Below, one piece after another: positions 10,796 to 22,225 of a stretch of 64,000 nucleotides of DNA; position 1 is the stretch's first letter; the number at the start of each line of letters is the position of its first letter. Source of the stretch: Tuctoria greenei (taxonomy: Eukaryota > Streptophyta > Magnoliopsida > Poales > Poaceae); the NCBI GenBank assembly GCA_036927565.1, contig JAYESD010000003.1:80273311-80337310 (forward strand). The letters are read 5' to 3'. The notes below the pieces were generated by a model that made no database searches, was not told the DNA's origin, and saw nothing but the letters and a program-made list of their open reading frames with translations. The position numbers were made by a program, and so were the translations under genes.

Positions 10796-12350
10796 TCAAG
10801 GATTACTAAAGCGACATGTTTGCATGCTAAGAGTTTTCCTAAGCTGACCAGGACTAATTGTTGAAGCAGGTGGCTTTTGGCGGTTCCCTTGTTGGACCAT
10901 ACGTGGAGTGGTCACCATCATCATTTTGTGCATTTCAGCCACTGAGGCGCGCATGTCCTGCATTTCCTTAGCTGTCTGTTCACGATCAGCTACTATCTGA
11001 CCTTGTAAGTTCTGGACTTGAACGATTAACTCTTCATTCTTCTGGTTTATGCAGTCCATCTGGGTGTTTAGGCTATCATTTCTTCCTTCCAACTCCTGCA
11101 CTATTTCATTGAGGCCTGCATTTCTATCTTCTAAGTTTCGAACTTATTAGTTGAGGTGTTCAGACATCTGGATACGCATACGTTCACGTTATAGACCAGT
11201 TGGGTTAGCCATATATCCATGCCCCCGAACCTGTGATCCTGCACAACCGATTGAGGATCTATAACAACGCTGGAAGATGTGGTTTCTCTCCTCATTTGGA
11301 ATTGGGCCTCCCTGCTCAGCTTCCATGTCGTCCACTTGGGCACGTGCCTGGATCTATATACAAAAAGAAAAGTCACAGGTAATTTGCAAATATTTATTTA
11401 ATTTGGGATTGTTTGAAGTGTTACTCACATGTACAGCTTCTGCCAGCTTTTTTGTCCACTTACCGTTCTCCAACAAATGGCTTGCCTCCCACAGTTGTAT
11501 GTCATCGGGTTCTTCTCCGATCTCTGGGTCTCGCTAAATAAAATAAAAGTAAACTTCAACATGTCGGTATACATATTGTTTGCAGCGCAAAGTAAAAGCG
11601 TGATTTATTTTTCATACCTTCTAGCAACTAAGTTGGGCGTAGGATTTGGAGCCAAGCAAGTGACACGCCTTTTATCTTCTTCGATTTTGAGAATTTGTCC
11701 TGCTTATTGACTGCAATAATTTTAAGAATTAATTCCACGAATGAAAGTAAATGAAATATTTTTTGTATGATGCGAAGCTATTAAAAAGTTAGCTGACCTT
11801 GAATCGCTCAGACCCAAAATATTCTATTGGATGCAACCACTCGGGCGCCATTACGTCAACAGGCAGGTTTCGTATACATTCTTCATTGGTAGAATAACTC
11901 TTATAGGTGGCATGCAAAGTCGAGCGCCACCCTTGTAGCGCTCACCAGCAATATTCAAAATTTTTCTTGCGCTCTTCGGTGTTTCCTCCATGTCCCAGGA
12001 ATCCTGTACATTATATAACAAGTTGTTGTAAACGTACAAGATGGAGATTGCAAGAAAACAATACTTGTGTGGGGGTGTGATAACACTAACCAAAATGTCT
12101 CATACTATATCTCTCTTGTTACTATGGCCAACCTCTGCCCACTTCCTTGCACCGCTGAGGGATGCATGTATTTTTGTAAACATAACCACATCATCGACAA
12201 AGTGCCTCTGATTAATACCAACCGCAACACCCAACCTAGCGGAGAACTGAATTGGTAGCTTCACATGCTCCGTTCTACCAACTTGGGATGCATAGCGTAT
12301 TCTGGCAACCTTAAGTCCTTTAGCCACACTTCTTCCTAGCTTCCTTCCTT
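10796..12350 (-). pseudogene. CACTA-C tnpA-like gene (Transposase_24 family)
   Basis: A multi-exon minus-strand gene. Exon-like pieces in order are 12350-12100 (GLKVARIRYASQ, IQFSARLG, FVDDVVMFTK), about 12000-11815 (ERYKGGARL, then in the next frame PEWLHPIEYFGSERFK), about 11715-11620 (NSQNRRR, HLLGSKSYAQLS), about 11540-11430 (EEPDDIQLWEASHLLENGKW) and 11376-10796 (Gln/Glu-rich coiled coil). The order RYK..., YFGS..F, NR...H..GS.S.A, P...LW.A.H matches plant Ptta/En/Spm tnpA-type proteins, which bind subterminal repeats. Frameshifts and stops (for example between the two frames near 11860) disable it. It lies opposite in strand to tnpD. Confidence 0.75.
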
Positions 12351-12528
12351 CTGTTTAATTGATTCAAACGGTAAACGATTAAAGCAAATTACCGCCTCAA
12401 AAAGTTTAGTATTATGTGCAAATAGTGTAAAAAGAAGAAAAGTCTGATGTTCATACCATCTTCAGGACGAGTGCGGCAAATACGAGCGGGGGACGACCGC
12501 GTCATGCCAGCACCATTTTGTTCTGTCG

Positions 12529-12645
12529 TACTCCCTCCTGGTTTATATTAATTGTCGTATTAGACCAACAAATGAATTAAAAATGAACTACTACAGTAGT
12601 TAGGACTGTCCTAATAACGACTATTTTGATGGGGGGTTACATTAT
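12529..12645. mobile_element. Stowaway-like MITE remnant
   Basis: The left arm ACTCCCTCCTGGTTTATATT...TTGTCGTATTA is matched by the inverted right arm TAACCCCCCATCAAAATAGTCG. The ACTCCCTCC terminus resembles grass Stowaway-type MITEs. The ends are degenerate. Confidence 0.5.
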
Positions 12646-12951
12646 TGACTTCTTTGTTGCTGTTCATACCCTAAAATGAGCCATCAGGTACACATGTTAG
12701 TGGCGGTACGCACTCGTAGTACTCCAAAGGATTTTCAGTCCATGAGCGAAGCAGGCAAGACTGTGAGGGGGCATGCAGCTGGCAACGCTAGACTAGACAA
12801 AGATAGAGTTCACCAGTTCGGTCTGACTAACATCAGCTGGAGCGCATCTCGAAGAGAATTATTAGTTGCAGGGCAAGTAATGAACGCCAGCGGTAGCAGG
12901 TGGTGAATGCAAGATAGATAAGGCAGACAGCTTGCGGGATTGAAATCCTCC

Positions 12952-13045
12952 GCAGTACTGCACCTGCATTAGCTGCCACTGACATGTGGGCCCATGAGAC
13001 ATCGAGTCTACTTGTTAGTGGCAGCTAGTGCAGGTGCAGTACTGC
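12952..13045. mobile_element. Hairpin-forming MITE-like palindrome
   Basis: 29-bp arms (12952-12980 and 13017-13045, GCAGTACTGCACCTGC...) are inverted with one mismatch and separated by 36 bases that include ATGTGGGCCCAT. Size and structure fit a small MITE. A transcript would fold into a miRNA-like hairpin. Confidence 0.6.
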
Positions 13046-14210
13046 ATAGTGCCAGCTTGCGACATTCAACAAAGCAAGGGTTCGGTCTCGCCGAAACTCT
13101 CGAGGAGGATTGGTGGCAGGACGAGTAATGGCCAGGGATTTGTGGGCGGCGGGGTAATCATGGCACGCGAAGGATGGGACGTGGCGATGGGCTAGGGAGA
13201 CGCATTGGGGAGGACACTAAAGTGACCAGCAGCAGGGCATGGGTGCCAGTGCCGACCGGAGTGGCCGGCGGCGAGAGAGCACAGCGTGGAGGCATAAAAA
13301 AATCACGCCATCACACAGGCTGATGAACTGTTAACTATAAAGACTAAGTACTAATAAGAAAGTAGAATCGCAAGGCATGCTAAAACAATTAGTAGAGCCT
13401 AGGAAAGAATGCAAATGACCATGATACACCCATCATAAATACATCTAAAGGACATAACATATTCTCTCAAAATGATCCAAATTCAATGCGAAAGGAGTAG
13501 AGTAAAAAACTAACACGCTCTGCCAAAACAGATGGCACGGTAGAGAGGCAGTTAGTAATGTGATGTGATATGGGTAGTTGGAAGCTACTACCGAGGATAG
13601 AGTTGGAGTGGGAAATTTTTAAAGCTCCAAAAGTAACATTACGCTGGGGCAGAAGGAGTATTTATGGTTTGTATATCTATACCTGTTGTTGGTTCATGCA
13701 TCGTAGTAGTACCAGGGAGTGATGAACCTCGGGGTTCCTGAACATCATGTGCTGCAATATTCTCTGCGTACCATGCAAATGATTTAATGTTGTCTAAATT
13801 TGTTTAATTTTGATAGTAAACACATTTATAGTTATACCAGGTGCTTGTTGGCCACCATGAATGCTTGTAGACGACATCACGGTTTGATGTCTTGTTCCTA
13901 ATGTAAAGAGCATTGTAAGTAGTCATTCGAAATAACAGTGATAACGTCAGATTACATGACCGACTTAGATTTTGGATCGGACAGTGTGCTTTTTATAAAC
14001 TGCAGTGTTTGTTACTAACGAAGGAATTAGAAAAGAAAGAATAGAAAAAACGTACGATCCGAGAAAGCCACAAGAAAGAAAAAAGCGAAACCCATAGGAA
14101 CTAAAAATCTTAGGAATACAAATTTGTAAAACAGGAATGAGGGTACAACATTTGGAGTGGTTGATCAGATAACCCGTGCGCCATTTACTTCTAAATCTAG
14201 AAATTACATA
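13046..14210. other. CACTA-C interior, no gene seen
   Basis: Mixed-composition DNA with short unsupported ORFs. It could be 5' untranslated or promoter DNA of the minus-strand tnpA-like gene, but no element is distinct. Confidence 0.5.
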
Positions 14211-14211
14211 C

Positions 14212-14316
14212 TACTACCTCTGGTTTTTAGTATTTGTCGTTCCCGGTCAGTAATTGAACTAGAAATACACTACCTTAATAAGTTGTCGGGGCAACATTTA
14301 TTTAGGGACAGATGTA

Positions 14317-14353
<37 letters not shown>
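14212..14353. mobile_element. Stowaway-like MITE followed by (TA)n
   Basis: The left end TACTACCTCTGGTTTTTAG (about 14212) is mirrored by the inverted right end TACTACATCTGTCCCTAAAT (to about 14319), consistent with a degenerate Stowaway MITE with a TA target. A (TA)n microsatellite of about 36 bases follows directly at 14318-14353, possibly grown from the TA duplication. Confidence 0.6.
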
Positions 14354-14354
<1 letters not shown>

Positions 14355-14359
14355 CTAAA

Positions 14360-15650
14360 TTCGTGAAATAGAAGACCATATTTCTTCTTTGTTAATTTAT
14401 TTAATCTTTGTATATCGGGATGGATCGTGTATAACTTAACTAGGCCAAAACTGCATGGATCGTGTAGGACCAAGCCAATATAGCTCTATAAAAAGACGGC
14501 ATGGATCGTGTAGTTTACCTAGCACAAAACTGGAGTCCGGGATGCGATGTCGCAGGGAGGTGTCGGCGACGAAGAGGTTCGGTAGAGCCCGTCAAACTTG
14601 GTCGCCCGGTGTTGTACCCAGGAGTCAACACCACCAAGAGCTTCGATGCGTCACTACGAGATCCATGGGGGAAAAGTTGTAAAAACTGTGGGAAATGAAA
14701 ACACAGGAATTTCTTAGGAATACAAGTATGGAACAAAGGACAGAGAGACAATACATTTGGAGTACTGCGAGATCACCGGAAGGGCGGGGCAGCGGTGTGT
14801 CGGGAACGGAGGCCAGTGTTTCCATCTATACTCATCGTGGCTGAAATAGGGTCACAATAATAGGCGGGACTGAAATTGGAGGCGCAGGTAGTGAAAATTG
14901 AATTGTCATAATCTCAAATGTGGCGCGCCAAGTAGAACGACAAAATTTTCGTGGGAGTGGAGAATTTGACGCAAGCTGTGCCCTTGTGCACGCATCCAAT
15001 CGTGATTAATTACATCTCATGTCGCGTCGATTCCTGCACATGGTGCGTGTAGCTAGAGGGGTAGACTTCGTCTTAGGACAACTTGCTCGCTTCTTAATTC
15101 ATCTTTGTTGCCATGCATGGAGATCAAAATCTAAAAGTAGTCATCTGCTAGCTAGTGGGACATTCCAAAAAAATATGAAAAAATATGAGTCACCGAATTT
15201 ATATATGCTAATGCAAACGATATGCAAATACAGCCAAGTCCACGAAAGGATGATGGTAAACAATCAGCATTTTGTAACATTAATCACAATGAAATGATAA
15301 CATGTAGTCTATACTACTACATACTAAAAATACATTTTCCCATACGCCGACGACAAATGAAAAAATTGAGTGAAAGAACACAAAAGAGGAGAAACGCAGC
15401 CTCAACCACGATCTCAATGGAGTTCCAACCAAGAGTCGTCGATTGTCGCAACACAACGGATTCTTGGCTAGACATTGAACAACAGTTATCTCGCCCCTTT
15501 TTCAGAAAGGAGTTGTTTTTCGATACTGCATAGGACGCATTGTTCATGAACAGAAACGACATTTATCATTAAAATAGAAACAACACATATATTACAAACA
15601 AGAACTACGAAAGCACATAGAAAACAAGAAAAAGAAAAACTACAAATACT
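14360..15650. other. CACTA-C interior, no gene seen
   Basis: Apart from a thrice-repeated GATCGTGTA motif (14420-14520), nothing is recognisable. Short ORFs in both strands overlap and have no domain. Confidence 0.5.
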
Positions 15651-15653
15651 ACT

Positions 15654-16267
15654 CTACTCGGAGTCAGAGGAGATCTCCTCCACCTCTTTCTCCGCCGCCG
15701 CCGCCTCCTCCTCCACCGCTACCGCCACCGCCTCCTCCACTGCCGCCGCTGCTGCCGCCTCCTCCGGCAATTGAGTCTGAAGCTTCCGGGCGACAATCCG
15801 CAGAAGATGCTAGCGGCCCTCCATCCCAGCCACCTCCCCGATCGTCTCGTAGAGGACGTTGAGATGACCGGCCACAAACTCTAACCCGAAGCAGTAGTGG
15901 CCGGTGGTGTCCATGCTGGTGCAACGGAAAGTTTCCCAAGACCCAGACGCTCACACAAGCGAGATGTATCGGAAAATACATCCCGCGCCATTTTGTCGAG
16001 CTTTTTTGCTCGCCCGGCGGTGGCGGAAAGGTGCTCAATGGCCTCCTTTAGGCGCCGATCGAGTTCATCGAAGCGGTGTTCGACGAGGCGGACAGTCTCC
16101 TGAACCCAAACGGGATGAGGACGTGCGGGCACCGCGGGCGGAGAAGGGGACGAATGAGGTGTGGGCACCGCCTCCAGTTCCACCGGCATTGGCTGCGACG
16201 GAAATAGAGAAGAAGGAGGTTCAGAGGACGTCGACGGCCTGGAGCGCTTCGGTGCGGGGCTACCCAT
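15654..16267 (-). pseudogene. Uncharacterised CACTA-associated ORF (RDVF/TSR family), CACTA-C copy
   Basis: The ATG at 16267 starts MGSPAPKRSRPSTSS, followed by a Pro/Ser-rich stretch, VRLVEHRFDELDRRLKEA (likely coiled coil) and KMARDVFSDTSRLCERLGLG. A 1-bp frameshift then leads to TTGHYCFGLEFVAGHLNVLY, ETIGEVAGMEG, an in-frame TAG, ARKLQTQLPEE and an Ala/Glu-rich acidic tail ending SSDSE at 15654. The CACTA-A ORF at 4170-4561 has the same block order. An acidic tail and predicted coiled coil hint at a protein-interaction role, but nothing catalytic is seen. A MITE-like repeat lies about 165 bp upstream. One frameshift and one stop make it a pseudogene as read. Confidence 0.6.
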
Positions 16268-16431
16268 TTGTGCGGCGACGGAGTTGCGGAGAAAGAGCGA
16301 GAGGTGGTCGACGATGGTGCGGCGGTGAAGGAAGAGAAGTTTGGAGGCTACGATTGATGGAGATGGAGTGGTGCGGCGGAGACGCAAGAGGACGGGTGTA
16401 CCTTTATAGCGGGTCCTCGTCTTAGACCATC

Positions 16432-16555
16432 CGCACCAGCGTACTCTAAAGCATACTCTATACACTATTCTCCTTCAACTTTTACACTACATACTCCGAA
16501 TTACACTGCGAAATAGTGTATCCAGTATGCTTTATAGTACGCCACTGCGGATGGT
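16432..16555. mobile_element. MITE with ~50-bp inverted arms
   Basis: GACCATCCGCACCAGCGTAC and the following 30 bases recur inverted at the right end (GCGGATGGTC), giving arms of about 50 bp and a short centre. It lies just upstream of the minus-strand ORF at 15654-16267. No clear target duplication was found. Confidence 0.65.
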
Positions 16556-16860
16556 CCACGCGAGTGGAGATGATTGGACGCATCCAAAATTGTGCTTTCA
16601 AATTAATCCAAACCGCGGTTGGCTTCCAACTCCGCTTTGCAAGCAATTTTTTAATTTGACATGCAAAGGGTCCAGGGTATGTAGTGGCCCACCTGGCATA
16701 CTTTGTAGGTCCGTGTGGCGGTGTATATTTTTTCAGTTCCAGTTTTTAATTTTGACACGCAAAGGGCCCACCGGCCCAAGGTATATGCAATGTTCCTGTT
16801 TTTTTCAGTTTGTCCCGCAAAAGACCTCGATCATGTTTCATGACGTTACGTGTTTTCTTT

Positions 16861-18277
16861 TGTAAGGATCGAATGCCCAAGAGGGGGGGGGGGGGTGAAT
16901 TGGGCTTCTTTTCAAAAATCTAAACAATAAAACTTAATTCCTAAGAGCCCAATTCCCTACGCAAACTATCTATGCATTGAGGTAAATAGCAACTTCGCGG
17001 AATATAAAATGCATAATCGTAAGGGAGAGGAAGAGGATGCAAACTCCCGAGGAGACACGAGGATTTATCCCGTGGTTCATCAAGATCGTCAAGATCTTCC
17101 TACATCCACATTATGGCACCCACCAAAGGGTTTAGCCACACCCAAGTCACCGAGACGAGGGATCTCCACTATTCTTCTCTGTTTGCCAACCTTGGTAAGG
17201 TGGAGCTCAAGCCTTGTACAACTTCGACCCTCCGGGCTTCCACAAACGCCTTGGCAAGCTCCGGAAGTCTTCTCACAGTTACAAACACCAAGGGGCACTC
17301 CCTTGAGGCTCTTACTATCCTAGAGAGTCCACTCACACAGAATGGAGGCACATAAGCTCTCTCTCTCTAGCTAGCCCTAGCCTATCTCTTGGTGTGTAGG
17401 TGGTCGAAAATGATGTAGAAGTGATGGCTCTTGGCCTTGAACGCTTGTGGATGTGTTGTGAATGTTTTGTGATCAAGACTTATCGAAATGACCAGTTTAG
17501 GGGGTATTTATAGCCAGCCTCCACGAAATAGCCGTTGGAAAAGTAGGCTGACAGAACTTTTCTGCAAACATCGGATGACCCGATGTCTCCCCTTTAGTTA
17601 TCATCGGTCAAGTTTACTTTAGCTGATGTCATTGTGTTAGATATGACCGTTGTTAGACCGATGTTGCAATTGTCTTCTCATCGGATGATCCGGTGGCTCT
17701 TCCTCCAGAATTCACTCAAACTTGATGCTTACTGGAGTGATTGACCGATGTGTATATCTCTGTACATTGAAGGATCCGGTGCTACACTTGGTCCAAGAAT
17801 ATTGCAAACTGTACTGATGGACCGATGTAGCTGAGCCCTTAACATCGGATGATCCGGTGAGTGCTTTGTTCTGAGGTCTTTTTCTTCTGCTGAACCAACT
17901 CGACCGATGTGTTGTCCTGAGAAATCATCGGTTGATCCGGTGAGTTGATTTTGTTTGCTTCGAGTTGTTTCTAAGTGATTCTTTTGTGTCTTGCTCGATT
18001 GACCTCTTAGACTCTTGTTGGAAATGTACTTCTTATGGTTGTCAAGCATTAAGTGTCATCAATTGTGGATGAATGACTTTGACATAAGAGCTTTCACTTC
18101 TTGTCTTCATATCATTGATTTGATCTTATAAAGTGATTGTATATGGGTCTCCAATGACATATAGTTTTCATTTGATTGAGTGATTATGGGGACCTTGCAT
18201 TCACAAATTCATTAGTAAAATCCAATGGTTGTCATTAATCACTGAAACTATACCTCATGGGGGCCTAGATGCTTTCA
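16861..18277 (-). repeat. Sirevirus 3' LTR
   Basis: Runs TGAAAGCATC...CCTTACA on the minus strand. It contains several CATCGGATGATCCGGTG-type palindromes (for example near 17680, 17845, 17930), as reported for Sirevirus LTRs. A G-run of variable length (12 here, 7 in the partner) sits near the outer end. Small ORFs inside are shared by both LTRs and are not genes. Confidence 0.95.
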
Positions 18278-18293
18278 ATCTCCCCCTTTTTGG
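18278..18293 (-). other. Sirevirus polypurine tract
   Basis: On the minus strand CCAAAAAGGGGGAGAT lies immediately before the 3' LTR. This is the plus-strand priming site in reverse transcription. Confidence 0.9.
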
Positions 18294-18672
18294 TGATTGA
18301 CGACAACACAACAATTTAAAGCACAATAGTAATGAATTTGATAGTACGAAGCTTAAGATGATATGCAATGAATACAAGATTATTACACTTAAAATTTGAA
18401 AGCTCAATCAAAGAATAACTCAAGTGAATAAGTGATCATAAGATAGGCACCAAATAAGCTCAATCAATTAATAAATCAAGAGTACTCAATAAACACCAAA
18501 TGAGTAGCAAAAGTATTGAATTACAAAAATGATAATATCGAATTACAAAGATGATATAGGTAAACTCCCCCTAAGTCTAGGACACTCCCCTTGAGACTGA
18601 GCTATCCTCCCTCTGACTCCTCTAACTCTTCTCCCCCTTTGGCATCAAGACACCAAAAAGGGATCCGAGTGC

Positions 18673-20826
18673 CTAAGGACCCTGAGTACTAGGCGCGATG
18701 ACGAACTGGTCACTGTCACTGTCGTCGGAGCTGCTGCCTGGAGTAGTGGAAGGAGCTGTCGGAGCCGTAGGAGCCGTAGGAGGTGCCTGTTGGGTAGGTG
18801 CTGCTGGAACAGGGGCACTGGCGACGGATGCCGGCGTCTGCTGGAACAGTGTCGTGGCCGGCATCGGAGAGTGAATCGGTGCGCCCGAAGCCAGCAGTGG
18901 AGACACGCTGATAGAAGGAATCGGCGTAGTCGGCACCAGAGCAGCAGCTGGAGCGAGGACAGGTGGCGGTGGAGCAACTCCTGGCAGCTGCGACGGGAGG
19001 GCAATCCCGGTCTGGGTGTAGAGGTTGGTGATCAACCCCAAGATGCCCATCATCGCCTGCTGCGTCTGCTGCTGCTGGTCGAGGGAGCGCTGGTGCATCT
19101 GGTCGATCAGCCCAGTCAGCCAGTCAGTGTCCTCACGCCTCTCACGGGTGATCTGGCGCTGCATCTCCTGCTACTGCTGCTGGAGCTCCAGAAGTCGTGC
19201 GGCCTGCTCCGCTCGGGCCTGCTCAGCTGCAAGCCGGTCCAACCACTGCTGCTCAACCATCTGCTGCAGGAGCGAAGTGAGCTCTGACGGCTGAGATATC
19301 TGTGCCTCTGAGACGGGAGGTGGAGTAGGGTGTGGCACTGTAGAGCCTCCAACCTCCGCGTCATGCTGCCTGGGTGAGGGAGGAGGTGGGAAGTACTCCT
19401 CGACACTGTCATCCGTGTCGCTCTCGGACCATATGTGCTGCAGGTCCTCACCCTGAGCCTCTGCCTCGGCCAACCTCTCATCCTCCTTCGCCAAATCCGA
19501 CCAGTCCTCCTCAGATAGATGAGCCTTGACCTGACGCTCGACTGGATGGCCAAGGCGGCGGTCTCCAGGAGCTGGGGCACGGTAGTGACCGAACCGTGTG
19601 ACACTCTCGTCAGTGAGACGGTCATGCACGGCGGACTCCTCAGGGACCATCATGGAGAGCAGGTAGCTGATCCAGTGTCCATACACGAGCTGCCTCATCA
19701 TGCCCACTCCGTTAGTGATCACATCCTCCATCTCGCATATGAGGACGTCCACTATATCAAACTCCATCCCGTTCATGATGTAGAACAGGAGGGTCTGCTG
19801 CAGGCTGGTGAACCCCTCTAGATATCCTGACCTTGGCAAGAGCGTGCGGCGCAAGGCGAGGTGCACTGTGCGCGCAGCTGGAGTCAACAGAGCCGGTACC
19901 CTCGGCTGGTCTGGAGAGAAGGTCGGGCCAAACAAAGAATGTATCTCCTCCAGTGCTGGTGCCACTCCTCCGGTGAGCGGCATCCTTGGCGGGTCTGCCT
20001 GACCATATACTCTCTCATGCACGCAAGTGTCATGCAGGTCCACGCCTAGCAGCTGTACTAGTGTCTGCCTCATCAAGTGATAGTGCTGCCCCATGAACAT
20101 GAAGTTAATCGACCTGCGGCCCTCAGAGACATATAGGGTAGCGTAGAACACGCGTACCCAATCCTCCACATAAGCACTCCTCTCATAGGACATCAACTAA
20201 ACCAGCCCTCTGTATCTCTCAAAGTAAGGGCGTATCTCTGTCTCTGCTGCCAGGGCAAGCTGATCCCAGTCCAGAAAGTTGTGCTGAAATAACTTGTGGC
20301 CGCGGTGTCTGTAGGTCTTGTAGAGTGACGCCTGTGTCACGGTCCAGAAACGACTGTCCACCAGAGCCTCTCTGGGCTGCGGGTACCACTCCTCAAGCAA
20401 GATACTCCATCTGAGTCTTCGGAGTTGCTTGGCCTTCATCTTCCAGTAATCAGCCAAACGGACACCTTCACCGACACGGACGGTGGTGTCCATCTCGTAG
20501 ATGGCTCTCTGGGCCTCCCTGTCCTCACGACGATCGGCAGCTGTCGGTCTCGGACGTGGTGCTGCTGGGGGATGGCCCCCACGGGTCCGGCTTGAGTGCC
20601 GGCGGACGAGAGGCACTTCCGGCTCTTCTTCGGCCTCGGACTCATCGATCACGGGAGGCTGCCTCGGACGAGCCTCGCGGATCCTCAAAGATCCTCCTCG
20701 GCCACGCTCTTGCTCCTCGGTGGCGCGAGCGGCCATCAACGCCTTCTTTTCCTCCTTTGAGAGCTTCTGCTTCTTCGCAGCCGGCTCCGCAATGGCCTTG
20801 CCCTTGTTTTTCTTGTCACGAGCCAT
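18673..20826 (-). pseudogene. Sirevirus env-like (additional) ORF, two amber stops
   Basis: Three consecutive minus-strand open frames in one phase (20826-20197, 20193-19171, 19167-18673) are separated only by single TAG codons near 20195 and 19169. The protein starts MARDKKNKGKAIAEP with Lys-rich, nuclear-signal-like clusters. It continues with an RVFYATLYVSEG region resembling the 'putative plant transposon protein' family, then an acidic Pro-rich part, a Gln/Glu coiled-coil-like segment and a Pro/Ala-rich C-terminus. No clear signal peptide or membrane helix was seen, so 'env-like' reflects position only. The second stop falls in a CAG run (CAG to TAG). The open frame extends upstream to 21294 without a convincing start. 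Confidence 0.75.
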
Positions 20827-20829
20827 TGC

Positions 20830-22225
20830 AATGAGGCAATGCGCGTGAACGAAGTCGAAGATGCATGGAATGGCGACACGAAGGTCGATGCAGCTGGGAA
20901 ACCCTAACGGCGACGAGGGGACGGCGACCGTAGAGGGTGGCACACGTTGATGGTGGAGAGGGCAGTGTGTGTGTGGGGCGGCTGTGGTGGTGGAGAGAGG
21001 CGGCGGCGGCGCTTGAGTGGCGGTGGTTCTGCAGATGGCGGCGGCGGCGCGGCTGATGGGAGCGGGTGGCGGCGGCGGCGGCTGCTCTGGACGGTGGCGA
21101 TGTGGTGCAGCGGCGGCCGGAGACGGCGGCGGCGGCCGGAGGGCGGTGACGGCGGCAGCAGTTGGCGGTGGCGCAAGGCGAGGGAGATCGGCGGTGGAGG
21201 TGAAGTCGGCGCACGTCGGGTCGGGGAGAGAGAATGGATGAGATGAAAGGCCGTTAAAATAGTGGGTCCCAAACCCTAGCCGAAACTTTAACACCGGATG
21301 GACCGACGTTGATCGTTAGAATCATCGGTCGAATGGCACAGTAAGGGTATTCAAAAAGGTATCGTTGACATCTGATGGACCGGCGTGCAAAGATATAGCA
21401 TCGGTCGAATGTCACAGTAAGGGTATTCAAAAAGGTGCCGTTGACACCAGATGGTCTGACGTGGAAGGGGATATCATCGGTGGAATTTATGAAAGTTCCA
21501 GAATTGTACACATCGGATGGACCGATGTTTTTCAGAATGAACTCGTCGGATCATTTGAGATACTGACTGAGCTGGCCCTTGGCTTTTGAACACAAACTAA
21601 TCCGATGATGGTCTTACCTAAGCATCGGATAATCCGATGACTACTAAACATCAACATCCCATATATGTCCTTTGACCAAACAAACAAACAATGCGAAACA
21701 CATGTCTTAGGACTTTTTGGGCAACCCCTTACCCCTCAAAGATACTAATATGCCAATAACTTGGCTAGGCCTTAAAGCAAATGGAACACTGAGAAAAATA
21801 GGAGGAAATTATCCAAATAAAATGTAAGGCCCATGCTTTGTGAGGTAGAGTATGAAGACTTCTATCTCTTTAGAGCATATTCCTCTATGCATTAACGCAC
21901 CTAACATTTTGTTCTTTCCACCTTATATGAGTTGAGATATTGCATTTCAAACAAGTCTCTTTCTCATGAGGTGGGTTCCCCTTTGTGACAATCTACCGTA
22001 TGCAATGCCAAGTATTTTATAGTGCAAGAAATTACAAGTCTATATGACAGGCATCATGCAAGGCATAAAATAAATCTATATTGCCAAATTTGAACCTTTC
22101 AAAGGCTTCTTCAGGGAGAGCCACTCTCCAAACCTTGGGAAAACCCAAAAGAACCTCCATCCCAAGCTAACCCTTGCTCACCACTATCCTTTGAGAGTTA
22201 GGCAAGACCTATATGAGATACATTC
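20830..22225. other. Sirevirus spacer between pol and env-like ORF
   Basis: A GC-rich CGG/CCG-repeat stretch (20930-21250) is followed by AT-richer DNA with four CATCGGATGGACCGATG-type palindromes (21290-21660), similar to those of the LTR. Probably a leader or control region for the env-like ORF. Confidence 0.55.

Noticed and set aside
17009..17323. 104-codon ORF, also present at 28632-28946
   Set aside because: Both lie in the Sirevirus LTRs and overlap ORFs on the other strand. No domain.
20501..21246. Plus-strand Arg/Gly-rich ORFs
   Set aside because: Antisense shadows of the env-like frame and CGG-rich spacer.
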